Below the pieces are notes generated by a model that worked only from the letters and a program-made list of their open reading frames with translations, did not search any database and was not told the DNA's origin. DNA of 64,000 nt from Episyrphus balteatus (lineage: Eukaryota; Arthropoda; Insecta; Diptera; Syrphidae), in assembly GCF_945859705.1 (NCBI RefSeq), contig NC_079134.1, positions 87,993,664-88,057,663 on the forward strand, in the 5' to 3' direction. A program made the position numbers and the translations under genes. Positions within the stretch are counted from its first letter, which is position 1; each line of letters opens with the position of its first letter. Below are positions 32,111-42,778 of the stretch, one piece after another.

Positions 32111-32272
32111 TTAATGTTTTAATGTGTATCCTAATGATAATACAAAGTCCTGCTTGTCTTTAGTAAGAAGAGATGTTACCGCAATTGAGTTCGAAGATGG
32201 ATTAAGTATTAAATTATTTTGTGTGTTGTTTTTATAAGAAATTGAATTTATTATATGATCATATACAATCAT
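32111..32272 (-). CDS. Small Polinton ORF (53 aa), overlapping the penton stop
   Basis: Starts at 32272 with MIVYDHIINSISYKNN and ends DFVLSLGYTLKH. Its ATG overlaps the penton TGA as ATGA (32269..32272), and it ends 23 bp before the capsid gene, so its placement is that of a real, translationally coupled gene. No function is recognised. It could instead be a displaced C-terminal piece of the penton. Confidence 0.5.
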   Translation of the reverse strand: MIVYDHIINSISYKNNTQNNLILNPSSNSIAVTSLLTKDKQDFVLSLGYTLKH

Positions 32273-32976
32273 GTTTCCGGTTTTAAATGTAATCGGGCAG
32301 TTATTTTTTCTCCTCTGAAATTGATATCTTTTCCGTCTTGATCAACAAACTTTAAACACAGTGATGTTATCCGCTTGACGTTCACAGGTAAATAAATAAC
32401 ATTCCTCGGAGCTTCAACAATTTTATAGCCTAGACTTACTTTAACAGCAAATTCATGTAAGATGTGTGCTGTTTGGTTATTAATATACGTTCCTTCTATG
32501 ATATTGCATTCAATGCGGACAGCCTTTACTCTATTAATATCAACATAAAGATCTGATTCATGATATACATTTGCCTCAAGAATTTTTTTGCTAAACCCCA
32601 AAATAGCTCCAATAGAATTTGGTTTAGAGAAGTCAATGTCTTCTGAGCTAGTCACTTCACATTTTAAAGTATTGTTATTTGCCTTGAGTTTAATTTCACT
32701 CTTTTTTGAACCACTTTTCTTGTTTTTATTAATTTCAATAATTTTTGTTTGTATTAAATTATTAATATCTTCTATCTCATAGGAACCAATAGGAAACGTT
32801 ATAACATTATCTCCTACATGTAACAAGTTATTAAACTCATCTACATTTGGTATAGAGTTATATGTTTGAAAATCTATAAGCCCACATACATAATAATTAG
32901 ACTTCAGTACAATTGGTGGGAAATACTCAGCATTCGGAGTTGATTCATTTCCACTCAAGGTAAGTGTTAACGACAT
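32269..32976 (-). CDS. Polinton penton (minor capsid) protein
   Basis: 235 residues, uninterrupted. The motif GLIDFQTYNSIPNVDEF near residue 32 and the segment GAILGFSKK are typical of the single jelly-roll penton proteins of Polintons and adintoviruses, which occupy the capsid vertices. ATG at 32976 is the first Met. It lies between the 53-codon ORF and the protease in a codirectional virion block. Start and frame look intact, although neighbouring genes are broken. Confidence 0.75.
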   Translation of the reverse strand: MSLTLTLSGNESTPNAEYFPPIVLKSNYYVCGLIDFQTYNSIPNVDEFNNLLHVGDNVITFPIGSYEIEDINNLIQTKIIEINKNKKSGSKKSEIKLKANNNTLKCEVTSSEDIDFSKPNSIGAILGFSKKILEANVYHESDLYVDINRVKAVRIECNIIEGTYINNQTAHILHEFAVKVSLGYKIVEAPRNVIYLPVNVKRITSLCLKFVDQDGKDINFRGEKITARLHLKPET

Positions 32977-33045
32977 CTCGATTAAAAGACAAATGATACA
33001 GTTTTGATTTTTCTACGTCATTTTATTCAATTCTCATTTAAGTTT

Positions 33046-33436
33046 TTAAAAAATAATATTACATTGTTCCAGTAAAAATCTTAAACATAAGTGACGACAT
33101 ATAAATGTATCGAAGTCTTGTTCTCGGATATAATTATAATTTATTTTACTACCAAGGTAGCTTATAACCTCAGTTGGTGGTCTCAAATTTCCAAAACTAT
33201 CAAAATACTTCATAACATTTTTTTTTTTGTTTATAATATATGCTACCCAGTGAGTACCCATCCCAGTTTCATCATCCAAATTTAAAACACCACATTCTTT
33301 ATCGAAAGATATCCTTGGTAATGAGTCTCGCATGAAAACTCCTCTAAAATTCTTTAAGTGCTTCTTTCCAAAGTGATCAATTTCCAAATTGCTTAAAGGG
33401 TGGTTAGGTAGCAGGTTAATTAGTTTTTTGCATTTG
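33046..33436 (-). pseudogene. Polinton adenain-type cysteine protease
   Basis: The sequence shows FRGVFMRDSLPR, the His motif GTHWVAYI, the acidic motif YFDSFG and a C-terminal CRHLCLRFL containing the candidate nucleophile Cys, matching the order His, Asp, Cys of adenovirus-type maturation proteases. No ATG lies in frame; a Met at 33436 followed by an A-run is out of frame, so a one-base indel there is likely. In the family it cleaves virion precursors. It directly follows the PLA2-domain gene, with overlap. Confidence 0.7.
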
Positions 33437-33794
33437 GAGTTTTAAGAAAAAGGCCTAGACCATTTTTATATGGACGTAATAATATTCCATTTCCTTGAAT
33501 AGCAACCGATTCCATAGTCTGATTATGACGTTTGTTTTCTTCAAGTTGCCTTTTAGCAGCAGAGAGAGAACTACTTTTAGAATATGCAATATCATGTAGT
33601 CGACAAGCCTCATCCAATGGATTAATTCCCTTATCTCCTCTACTTAATCGTTCTTCCAATTTCGTTCCTGGACCACAATAATTATAGTAAGGAATATGTA
33701 GTTCGAATGGTAGTTTGTCAAAAGCTTTATTTAAAAGCCTGCCTCCTTCAAATGATTTTTTTTTTATGTTCCTGCTTTTTAGTGTTGTGCTCAA
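33420..33794 (-). CDS. Polinton phospholipase A2-domain protein
   Basis: 124 residues. YCGPGTKL followed by LDEACRLHDIAYSK contains the calcium-loop glycines and the catalytic His-Asp pair of parvovirus-type phospholipase A2. The rest is basic, with a C-terminus NGLGLFLKTPNAKN. In parvoviruses this domain helps breach endosomal membranes; a like role in the element's virion is inference. It is the first gene of the minus-strand virion block and is divergent from the ATPase gene about 100 bp away. Confidence 0.8.
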   Translation of the reverse strand: MSTTLKSRNIKKKSFEGGRLLNKAFDKLPFELHIPYYNYCGPGTKLEERLSRGDKGINPLDEACRLHDIAYSKSSSLSAAKRQLEENKRHNQTMESVAIQGNGILLRPYKNGLGLFLKTPNAKN

Positions 33795-33897
33795 TCATAA
33801 TATAATTAATATACCTTCTTACTCGAGGGTTGAAACATATATGATAAGAAATATATAAAAACTAAATGTTTTATTTCAAAAGTTGTTAGTCATCATT

Positions 33898-34578
33898 ATG
33901 CGGTTCGTTAAGCAGTTAGAAAATATAAAAGTAAAAAATTTTGATTGCAATGTAAAAACTAAAAAGAAGCATGGATCTTTGTTTCCAAACAGTATTCGAG
34001 GAATTATCGTAGGACCTTCAAACTGTGGGAAAACAAATGTAATGCTTTGCATTCTTCTTGACCCTAATGGATTGAAGTTTGAAAATATTTATATATATTC
34101 TAAATCTTTACATCAGCCAAAATATCAATATCTAAAAACGCTAATAACATCTATCAAAGGAATGGAATACAATGAATTTTCAAACAATTGTGAAATAATG
34201 TCACCATCAGAAGCTAAAAGTAATTCAGTTTTCATATTTGATGATGTTGCATGTCAGAAATAAAACAACATAAGAGACTATTTTTGTATGGGTCGGCATA
34301 ACGGAGTTGACAGCTTTTACTTATGTCAGTCCTATACTCATATACCAAAACATTTGATCAGAGACAATGCTAACTTTATCATTCTTTTCAAACAAGATGA
34401 GTTGAATTTGAAGCATGTTTACAAAGATCATATTAATTCAGATATGACATTTAATTAATTTAAGGAGTTGAGTTCTCACTGCTGGACTGATAATTTTGGA
34501 TTCCTGGTTATAGGCAAGGAGAGCAGTATTATAAAAGGTCGCTACAAAAATAGTTTCAGTAAAATTGCATTGCTATAA
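33898..34578 (+). pseudogene. Polinton packaging ATPase
   Basis: Starts MRFVKQLENIKVKNFDC. Walker A is IIVGPSNCGKTNVML (about residue 45) and Walker B is VFIFDDVACQ (about 115), as in A32/FtsK-type genome-packaging ATPases. In-frame TAA codons at 34261 and about 34456 interrupt it; after each the expected sequence continues (DYFCMGRHNGVDSFYLCQSY, and a C-terminus ending SFSKIAL). About 227 codons in all, normal for the family. Confidence 0.85.
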
Positions 34579-34676
34579 ATACACTATTATCATTTGAAAT
34601 CCAAACATTCTTGCAACACCACTGTTTGAGACAGTTTGCTTGTTAAAGACAAATAATTTTTTTCATAAATCATAAA

Positions 34677-35603
34677 ATGGATGAAAACATGTTAAAAGAT
34701 TTAGTGAAAACTAAAAATGTGCTTAAAAATAAATATTTACAACTTAAAACAAAATATGAGAGAAACTCAATTGGAAAACACATTCAAACCTATTGTTGAG
34801 CCGTTGAAAAAATTGATTGAGAATGAAAGGAAAGACAATTTTCAGCAAGAGAAACTTCAAAATCGTAAACTTCTATTCAAATGGTTTGATGAAAAGAACG
34901 AAACAGATCATGAACAAACAAGTCCACTAACACAGGAAATGGAAAGCATAGACGATTCTCTTATTTTCAGTACTCCAAAAAATATAATAGGTTCAGGATG
35001 TCTTTCTTTACAAAAAGTATGAACGAGCCTGACAAAACATCTTCTTTCACCCAAAAAATATTATCAGAATCGAATCGTGATACAAATTATGGCCCATATT
35101 TTGATGTGAACACACAAACTGTTAAAATAGGCAGTTGCAACTTTGAAATGAATGAAAATGATATTAAAATTGGTGGTGAAACTTTTAGTCGAACTCCTGG
35201 CCTCATTGAGTTGATGTTAAAGAAAAACCCACGTAAGCACAAATATGGTCCTAATGACTTAGAAGAATATGGAAAAACTTTATAAAAAACCAACGCACAT
35301 AGAATAAATCATGACAGTTCTTCACGAATCAAGGGAAACAGAGGTACAAAATATACTCAAATAATTAAAAAACTTGTTGTCGGACTTAAAGCTGAAAGTG
35401 AAAAAACCGGAGGATCTTATTCTGATACTACTGAAATGAAATACACAAACAAAAACGTGGAATATGTGTTCTGGAATGATCCTAATGAACTTGTCAATAG
35501 ACTCAGACTTTTAACAGCATCAAAAAATGCTGGCAATAATAATCATCAGAATGAAATCAATTCTATAATTGAAGAACTAAAAGAATCAAATATCATATAT
35601 TAA
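34677..35603 (+). pseudogene. Polinton-associated protein, possible DUF8207 type
   Basis: It starts MDENMLKDLVKTKNVLKN. The frame shifts near 34750 and again near 35010, and a TAA at about 35283 is passed before the natural end at 35603. The middle contains NYGPYFDVNTQTVKIG and RTPGLIELMLKKNP and the end has a Lys-rich, Asn-rich stretch. Proteins with this YGP...TPGL...L pattern are common in insect and cnidarian Polintons (DUF8207, recalled from memory). Function unknown; possibly a virion protein. Confidence 0.6.
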
Positions 35604-35637
35604 GATTAATCTAAACCATGATACTTGCATATACAAG

Positions 35638-36099
35638 ATGAACGTTGACAAGTTCGGTAGGAACTCCAAGCCTTTTCAAAAAAAAAGCTTAGATGATGTA
35701 GGTCATCAAGCAATCGGATTTAAAATCCTACCATCGGGTGATTTTGATATGGGGCATAGATATTTAAACAACATAGGAAAAAAACCTAGATTTCCACACC
35801 AAGCTGTCTGCAGAGGATATGTTGACGATCAAATAAATTTTAAGGAAACAAGCATTATAAACCACATAAATTCTTCTTTAATGGAAGTTTTATCCACTTT
35901 TAATAAGGAAATTCAAATGCTAAAAACCCACATTGACTCTTCGATAAAGGAAACAATAAAAAATATGGAACAAGAAAACATGGCATCGCAATTAGTTTCT
36001 CATAAACTTAAAGACTCCATAGAAGAAAAGTATGTTGACGGGAAAATAAGAAATAAAGTTGAACATTTGTTTTTAAGCCCACTAGATGAAAATAAGTGA
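35638..36099 (+). CDS. Polinton protein of unknown function (153 aa)
   Basis: Open from MNVDKFGRNSKPFQKK to LFLSPLDENK. It includes GFKILPSGDFDMGHRYLNN and a long helical, probably coiled-coil stretch (about residues 80-140, TSIINHINSSLMEVLSTFNK). No domain is recognised. The position after the DUF8207-like gene and before the integrase suggests a structural or fibre-like role, as in other Polintons that place coiled-coil proteins here, but that is only context. Confidence 0.55.
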   Translation: MNVDKFGRNSKPFQKKSLDDVGHQAIGFKILPSGDFDMGHRYLNNIGKKPRFPHQAVCRGYVDDQINFKETSIINHINSSLMEVLSTFNKEIQMLKTHIDSSIKETIKNMEQENMASQLVSHKLKDSIEEKYVDGKIRNKVEHLFLSPLDENK

Positions 36100-36204
36100 A
36101 AAATGTTGTTTATTTGTATTAGTTTTATATATCTGTATCTTATATACATATTATGTACATATAAGTGAAAATGAAGATAAAATTTTCAATTTTCATAAAT
36201 AATC

Positions 36205-37699
36205 CAGTCAAATAAGGGTTTAACCTCGGAATGAATGTTAGTAGAAATTTTTTTTGCTCAATATCTTCCTTTTGCCATTCTATAACATATCTCAAAAGTC
36301 TAGAAAAATCTCATGTCCGCTTGTCGCGATTTCAAGGTCAAATCGCGAAATGGAGATTTTCAAAATTAGCAAAAATAGGCTATGGTATTATATACACATA
36401 TGATACATGATTTCAAGGTATATTTTAATGCTGATTCCAAAAAATCTAAAATTAAGACAATCCGACGTCTCTGGAAAAAGTTATACCTGTTTTTCATCTG
36501 TCAACTCATATTATTATAACAGTTGCAAACTTACTGCCTAAAAACCCTTAAAAGTTATGGTAGATGAACTAAATTTTGCATAAAGATTTTTGAATCCATC
36601 ATTATTAAAAATCAAAACAATCCATTACAAAAATATATATACCTACGAAATAATGGTATTTTTTGATGGAGGGGCAAATTTTAGAATATGCACTAAAGAA
36701 GATTCTTGTTCATCTTAGGAATAAGTGCAAATAGGCTAATTTTTTCATTTTAATCTTTGTTTGGATATTCTTTAATTACCCTCAAAAATCTAAAAAAATC
36801 TCATGTCCGCAAGACCTAATTTTCTTGGTTTGAAAATAAGGTGCAGATTTTAAAAAATTGGAAAACTATACACTTCATATATTTGTGTCAGATCAACATG
36901 AATAAGGTGCATTACTTTTCAGGGATGGTCAGGTTGACTTGTTTGTGAGTTTTGTTGGAATTAGTGTTAAAAAATACCTTTAAATCATGTCGCTTATGTT
37001 GGTATACATATAAAAATTTAAACTTTTCTTATTAATTTTTTAAAATCTGCACCTTCTTTTCAAACCAAGAAAATTAGGTCTTGCGGACATGAGATTTTTT
37101 TAGATTTTTGAGGGTAATTAAAGAATATCCAAACAAAGATTAAAATGAAAAAATTAGCCTATTTGCACTTATTCCTAAGATGAACAAGAATCTTCTTTAG
37201 TGCATATTCTAAAATTTGCCCCTCCATCAAAAAATACCATTATTTCGTAGGTGTATATATTTTTTGTAAGGGATTGTTTTGATTTTTAATAATGATGGAT
37301 TCTAAAATCTTCATGCAAAATTTGGTTCGTCTACCATAACTTTTAAGGGTTTTTAGGCAGTAAGTTTGCAACTGTTATAATAATATGAGTTGACAGATGA
37401 AAAACAGGTATAACTTTTTCCAGAGACGTCGGATTGTCTTAATTTTAGATTTTTTGGAATCAGCATTAAAATATACCTTGAAATCATGTATCATATGTGT
37501 ATATAATACCATAGCCTATTTTTGCTAATTTTGAAAATCTCCATTTCGCGATTTGACCTTGAAATCGCGACAAGCGGACATGAGATTTTTCTAGACTTTT
37601 GAGATATGTTATAGAATGGCAAAAGGAAGATATTGAGCAAAAAAAATTTCTACTAACATTCATTCCGAGATTTACCCCTTTTTTCTCCTTATTTGACTG
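36205..37699. mobile_element. Foldback element FB3
   Basis: Arms of about 680 bp are reverse complements with a centre near 36950. Ends are CAGTCAAATAAG and its complement. The right flank is TA (37700-37701), while the left has TC at 36203-36204, so a TA duplication is probable but damaged. It lies between two Polinton genes and disrupts none. A short frame at 37484..37732 (minus) is arm sequence without known similarity. Confidence 0.85.
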
Positions 37700-37718
37700 T
37701 ATTAAAATAAAATAAAAT

Positions 37719-38018
37719 TTGTTAGTTAGCATTCAAAACTTAAACAACAAGGAACTTAAAATGGACTCAGACAAAATAATAAAAGACATTTGTGATTTCT
37801 TAAAAAATCATGGAGAAATATTAAATGAACACCATGAAGAGTTTATAAGTTCTATATCATTTCTTAAAAGATTCGAAAACGAATTTTACGTTGACTCAAT
37901 TCATGGTCACCATTACTCCAATTGCTGTTGGTCATCAAACGAATGTCAACTAGGACCGGATACATGTGCTTGCTACATGATAGAAAATCGATTAGTTAGA
38001 ATTAAGAAATTAATGTAA
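37719..38018 (+). CDS. Small Polinton ORF, Cys/His-rich end
   Basis: The frame opens at 37719 inside AT-rich flank. The second Met (37761, MDSDKIIKDICDFLKN) is the better start, giving about 85 residues. The C-terminal half holds HGHHYSNCCWSSNECQLGPD and CACYMIE, a Cys/His cluster that could bind metal. No family is recognised. It immediately precedes the integrase in the same orientation. Confidence 0.5.
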   Translation: MLVSIQNLNNKELKMDSDKIIKDICDFLKNHGEILNEHHEEFISSISFLKRFENEFYVDSIHGHHYSNCCWSSNECQLGPDTCACYMIENRLVRIKKLM

Positions 38019-38095
38019 TTTTATAAAAATTGGAATAAAATAAATAAAAAACTAATTCATACTATATACCTATAAAAGACTTCTTTTTTGTTTTG

Positions 38096-38289
38096 ATGAA
38101 TTCACTCTTTACAAATATGAGTAAACGACAGGTTGTGGAAGAGTTGCATAAGCCTGCCCGTAGAAATTTCAAACAACGTCATGTTATCATTAAAGGTTAT
38201 GATGATTTATGGCAGGCTGATCTTGTTGAAATGATTCCCTATAGCTCTCAAAACAAGGGGTTTAATTATTTAATGACAGTCATCGATAC
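38096..38289 (+). pseudogene. Polinton integrase, N-terminal part
   Basis: MNSLFTNMSKRQVVEELHK, then basic RRNFKQRHVIIKG and DDLWQADLVEM, which carries the first catalytic Asp of the retroviral-type integrase core, then LMTVIDT. The BEL insertion follows at the duplicated GATAC. It continues at 47805. Confidence 0.85.
38285..38289 (+). repeat. BEL target-site duplication, left copy (GATAC)
   Basis: GATAC precedes the LTR start TGTACG and recurs at 47800..47804 after the right LTR end TAATCA. Five bp is the usual length for BEL/Pao. The integrase frame crosses it on both sides. Confidence 0.9.
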
Positions 38290-38566
38290 TGTACGAAAGT
38301 ACGTAAAAGTATTCAAAAGTACTAAAAGTATTAAATATAAATTAACGAATGTATCTACATGGCAATGACGCACAATACCTTCCACAAAATGAAATTCAAT
38401 AAAATTAATGAAATTAGTATACAAATCAACTATACAATTAGTCTTATGACTAAAATAAATCACTACAAATTATTATTCGAATAAAAAGGTTGTGTTTTAT
38501 TAATATAGAAGTTGGAAATTTAAATCAAAAGTTTTGCTATTTTATAATTAAAAGTAGACGTAATCA
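38290..38566 (+). repeat. BEL 5' LTR (277 bp)
   Basis: TGTACGAAAG...CGTAATCA; direct repeat of 47523..47799, with one substitution noted by eye. Confidence 0.92.
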
Positions 38567-38567
38567 T

Positions 38568-38581
38568 TGGTCCTTCGAGCC
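38568..38581 (+). promoter_or_regulatory. BEL primer-binding site
   Basis: TGGTCCTTCGAGCC starts one base after the 5' LTR. It begins TGG and would pair with a tRNA 3' end reading GGCTCGAAGGACCA. The tRNA was not identified. Confidence 0.7.
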
Positions 38582-38985
38582 TTTTTTAAGAACAATTAAC
38601 AAACATTTATAAACATTTAATAAACATTTAAACAAAATAGTGTGTGCTGTGTGTGCAAATAAAAAAAAAAATAAGAAAAAAGAACAAATTAACAAATTCG
38701 CGAATTAATTTAAATTGCATTGACAATAATCGTTTAAATAAAGTGAATATCGAACTTTTTCTTAATATCTAATTATAAATAACTTAAAAATATCTTAAAG
38801 ATAAAATTAAAAAAAAAAAAAATCCGTGCGCGTTATAATTGCAATCGTCAGCGGAGCCCCACCAACAGCATAATTTCTTGAATAAGACGGCAGCTGCAGC
38901 AGACAAATCAGTAAGTCTTGCACATTTTACTTTTAATTGATTTATCTTTTGGATTTTCTGTAAATAAACATAAAAATTTATTAAA

Positions 38986-39519
38986 ATGGCTGAGAATAAA
39001 AACTTCAAATACGGTGAATTACAAAAGGGTATTTTAAGTAAGGTAATTAAAGATCTCACCAACTTTAAAAAAGCACCGAAAGAACGAAGGTTTCCGGCAT
39101 ATGCTTCTGGTCGTCTAGCGAAGTTAGAAGACGACATGGTGACATCTAAAAAGTACCACGAAGCCATCGGTGCCGGTATGCTAGAGGAGAATCTGAAAAA
39201 GGAGGAGTTAGTGGTTGTTTATGACCAGATATTTGACATTTACCTCGAGTATAGGGCAGAGTTGGTAGACGCAATGGCAAAATCAACACCAGTCAGTGGG
39301 GCGTCTTCAAGTGGGGGTACTCTACTATCAACAGGGCAAACGTCATCGGGGATCCGACTTCCACGCATCGATCTACCAAAATTTGACGGGTCGTATGTTA
39401 CGTGGCATGGTTTCCATGATCGATTTCTAGCTCTCGTTCATAATAACAAGGCTTTAGATGAGATCGATAAACTGCATTTTTTGCAAAATTCTGCAGAACA
39501 TATCGGTGGAAGCAGCTAA
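38986..39519 (+). pseudogene. gag: BEL gag, N-terminal part
   Basis: Starts MAENKNFKYGELQKGILSK. RLPRIDLPKFDGSYVTWHGF is the conserved BEL/Pao Gag segment (DUF1759). The frame ends at 39519, but the expected downstream motif YQKAWELLEERYDHKR is found in the frame opening at 39458, so a frameshift lies near 39505. BEL elements normally make one long Gag-Pol, so this is damage rather than programmed. Confidence 0.85.
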
Positions 39520-42172
39520 TTACCAGAAGGCGTGGGAGCTTTTAGAGGAGCGTTATGACCACAAGCGCATTTTGGTGCATATTCAAATGCAAAATTTGTT
39601 TGGTCAACCTTCTCAAACTCGAGAAACTGCTTCTGGTCTGCAAGAACTTTTGTACACCACAAGAGAATGCTACCTCGCTCTTGAGAATATGGACGTTCCG
39701 GTGTCTACCTGGGACACAGTCTTGATTTGGTTCATTGTCCAGAAACTCCCCAGCACAACTCAAAAACTGTGGGAAGAGAAGTTAGGAAATCGAAAAGAGT
39801 TGCCAAAATTTAAAGAACTTACCGAGTTTTTGGAGACACGTTTCCGGACTCTTGAGGTTGTGGGCCAACAGGAACTTGGTGCAGCAGGCAGAAACAAGAA
39901 CGAGCAAACCGTCAACAGCAAGCCGCGTTTCCAGCCTGCGAAATCGAAGAGTTTCCTTGTGAAACAATCAGCCAAGCAGCCTTCCAAGCCAGTACCGCAG
40001 ACGAACACTGTGGAGCAGTTGGTATGCAAGCTATGCAATCAGGAGAAGCACTCGTTGAAGAGATGTCAGCAGTTCCTGAATATGGACAATGTGCGACGAA
40101 TAGATGTCGTTCGTAGGTTAAAGGTCTGCGAAAATTGCCTTTCTTACAGACACTCTCTCCACGAATGTCCCAGTTCCACCTCCTGCCATTTCTGTCAACA
40201 ACGACACAACACATTGCTGCATACTAATCAGCCGAGTTCCAGCACACACACACCACAACAACAACCACAGCCTGCAACTACTTCAGCTCAGGCTAATGTA
40301 CCCAGCTCGAACGCGTTATACTCGTCCGTAAATCCGAACGCGCCTGAGTTCCAGCCAATGGGTCAACAACAACAACAAAGTTTTAACTACCACACGTCGC
40401 ATGGTGATCGTTTTACAACACATCAGGTGCTTCTAGCGACAGCAGTTGTTAAGGCCCGAAGTGCAGATGGCCGGCTACGCCTTTTACGTGCTCTGATCGA
40501 TACTGGGTCAGAAAGATCTTTCATCACAGAAGCTGCTGCACAACTGCTGAAGCTAGAAAAGCGGCGTACCATGGTCGAGGTATCTGGGTTAGGGTTGGTC
40601 AGCAGTGGCAAAACGCATAACTCCGTCGAAGTAAGTCTTGCATCCCGCCACTCGACGTTCGAGATTGCCATTCAGGCATTGGTCTTCAAGTCGCTGACTG
40701 GCCATCTCCCGACCCAACGCGTGATACCTGGCCAATGGAACCATCTCGATGGTCTCTCGTTAGCAGATCCCCATCTCTACGAGCCTGCTCCCATTGACTT
40801 ACTACTGGGAAGCGATGTTTGTGTCCAAATATTTTTACCCGAAATAAAACGGCCTCTAGATGGTATCGGTCCGATCGCGCAAAATACGCAATTAGGGTGG
40901 ATCGTGTTAGGGAAAGTTCCAGCGGAAATTCCCCGGCAAGTGCGCAGCTTTCTTCAAATTGCCGAATTATGCACACAGATGGAGAAGTTTTGTGAGATGG
41001 AAGAAATGCCGTTCCAGACACATGAAACCCTTGATAACATTGCTTGCGATGAGCATTTTTCACAACACACTAGGCGTTTACCTGACGGGCGTTATGAAGT
41101 GAAGCTCCCGTTCAAAGGTGAAAGTCTTCCAGCGATGGGTTCCAGCCGACAAGGCGCTCTTCGACGATTACAACATCTCGAAAAGAAACTCGATGCCGAT
41201 CCAAGACTTTGTGCGGATTACACAAAGTGTATTAAGGAGTACGAAGACCTCAACCATATGGAAGAAATAGATCCAAATGACCCGGTTTTGGCAACACCTT
41301 ATCACTATTTCTTGCCACATCATGCGGTGTTTAAGGAAGCTAGCTCCACTACAAAGCTGAGAGTAGTGTTTGACGCAGCTTCAAAAGCTTCGGATGGGAA
41401 ATCCCTCAACGACCGTCTTCTGGTGGGTCCAAAATTGCAGACTAGCATCATAGATCTAGTTCTTAGATGGCGGACTCACCGAGTCACATTTACGGCCGAC
41501 ATAGAGAAGATGTATCGGCAAATTTTGGTAAGTTTCCCAGACCGATACTATCAGCTGATTATGTGGAGAGAGCAAAGAACATCGCCAGTACGAATTTTCA
41601 AAATGAACACCGTAACTTTTGGAACAGCGAGTGCTCCATATCTTGCCATCAAGATCCTGAAAAAAGTAGCTGATGATGAGAGCGACAATTTTCCTGAAGG
41701 GGCGAAGGTGGTACGTGAAGACATGTATGTCGATGACCTGATCAGTGGTGCCGATTCGATCGAAGAGGCACGAAAGAAACGTGATGAAGCCAGCCAACTT
41801 TTAGCGTCAGCGGGATTCAATTTAAGAAAATGGACCAGCAATGTTAAAGAACTTGTCGAAGACATTCCAGTTCAAGACCGGGAACTCGATTTTGAGCTTC
41901 CGTTTAATCTGTCCAACCACGTCAAAACTCTCGGAATCAAGTGGTTTCCCATCGATGATTGTTTTTCGTATCAAAATCTCCAACCTTCGACAGAAGCAAC
42001 CACAAAAAGGTCAATATTATCGACCATAGCCAAGCTGTTTGATCCACTTGGTTGGATTTCACCATGTGTCGTCACTGCAAAAATTATAATGCAAAGACTA
42101 TGGAACCGTGGTTGTAATTGGGATGACCCAATTCCAACGGCTTTAATTAAAGAATGGGAAGCTTTTTATTGA
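39458..42172 (+). pseudogene. pol: BEL gag-pol: zinc knuckles, protease, reverse transcriptase
   Basis: From about 39510: ANYQKAWELLEERYD, Cys knuckles (CKLCNQEKHSLKRC, CENCLSYRHSLHECP, CHFCQQRHNTLLH), aspartic protease ALIDTGSERSFI (about residue 347), RT with RVVFDAASKASDGKSLND, FTADIEKMYRQI and YVDDLISGAD (catalytic YVDD, about 756). A TGA at 42170 ends the frame after WEAFY, but the expected continuation is in the same frame (LPLIERLRIPRW). So the stop is a single nonsense change. Confidence 0.9.
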
Positions 42173-42778
42173 GATCTTCCTCTTATCGAGCGACTCCGAA
42201 TACCCAGATGGACTCATATAAGTCCGACCAACATGGCGATCGAGCTGCACGGATTTTGTGACGCTTCAATGAAGGCATACGGGGCAGCAGTTTACGTACG
42301 CGTTCTTGATAGCAATGGCAACATCCACGTCAATCTCATTTTGTCAAAAGCAAGAGTGGCACCAAGCAAGAGAACAATTACTTTGCCACGGCTTGAACTT
42401 TGTGGTGCCGTGGTTTTGGCGCAACTATTGCAGTACATTAAGGAAGTTTTGGCGATTCCAAATGTCAAAATGTACTCTTGGACGGACTCCACAATAGCTC
42501 TAGCGTGGATACGAGCAACTCCTGCTAAATGGACCACATTCGTGTCCAATCGAGTGTCCGAAATCCAGCGTTTAGTAGGGATCGATTGCTGGGGACATGT
42601 TGGTACGCTTCATAACCCAGCCGATCTGGCGTCCAGGGGTGTACTTCCATCAGAACTTCAGTCGCTGCAAACTTGGTGGAATGGTCCAGAATTTCTGCAT
42701 CGCAAATGGGATTTCGATTCTCCAGATCAGCCCGTTAAACCGACACTGAAGAAGAAAAACGCACGGTCAAGGTACTAA
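42173..42778 (+). pseudogene. pol: BEL pol: RNase H region
   Basis: Continues in frame after the TGA. HGFCDASMKAYGAAVYVRV and YSWTDSTIALAWI are the RNase H core of BEL/Pao, followed by NRVSEIQ and NPADLASRG. It ends at a stop at 42776 after a shift; integrase continues in the next frame. Confidence 0.85.
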
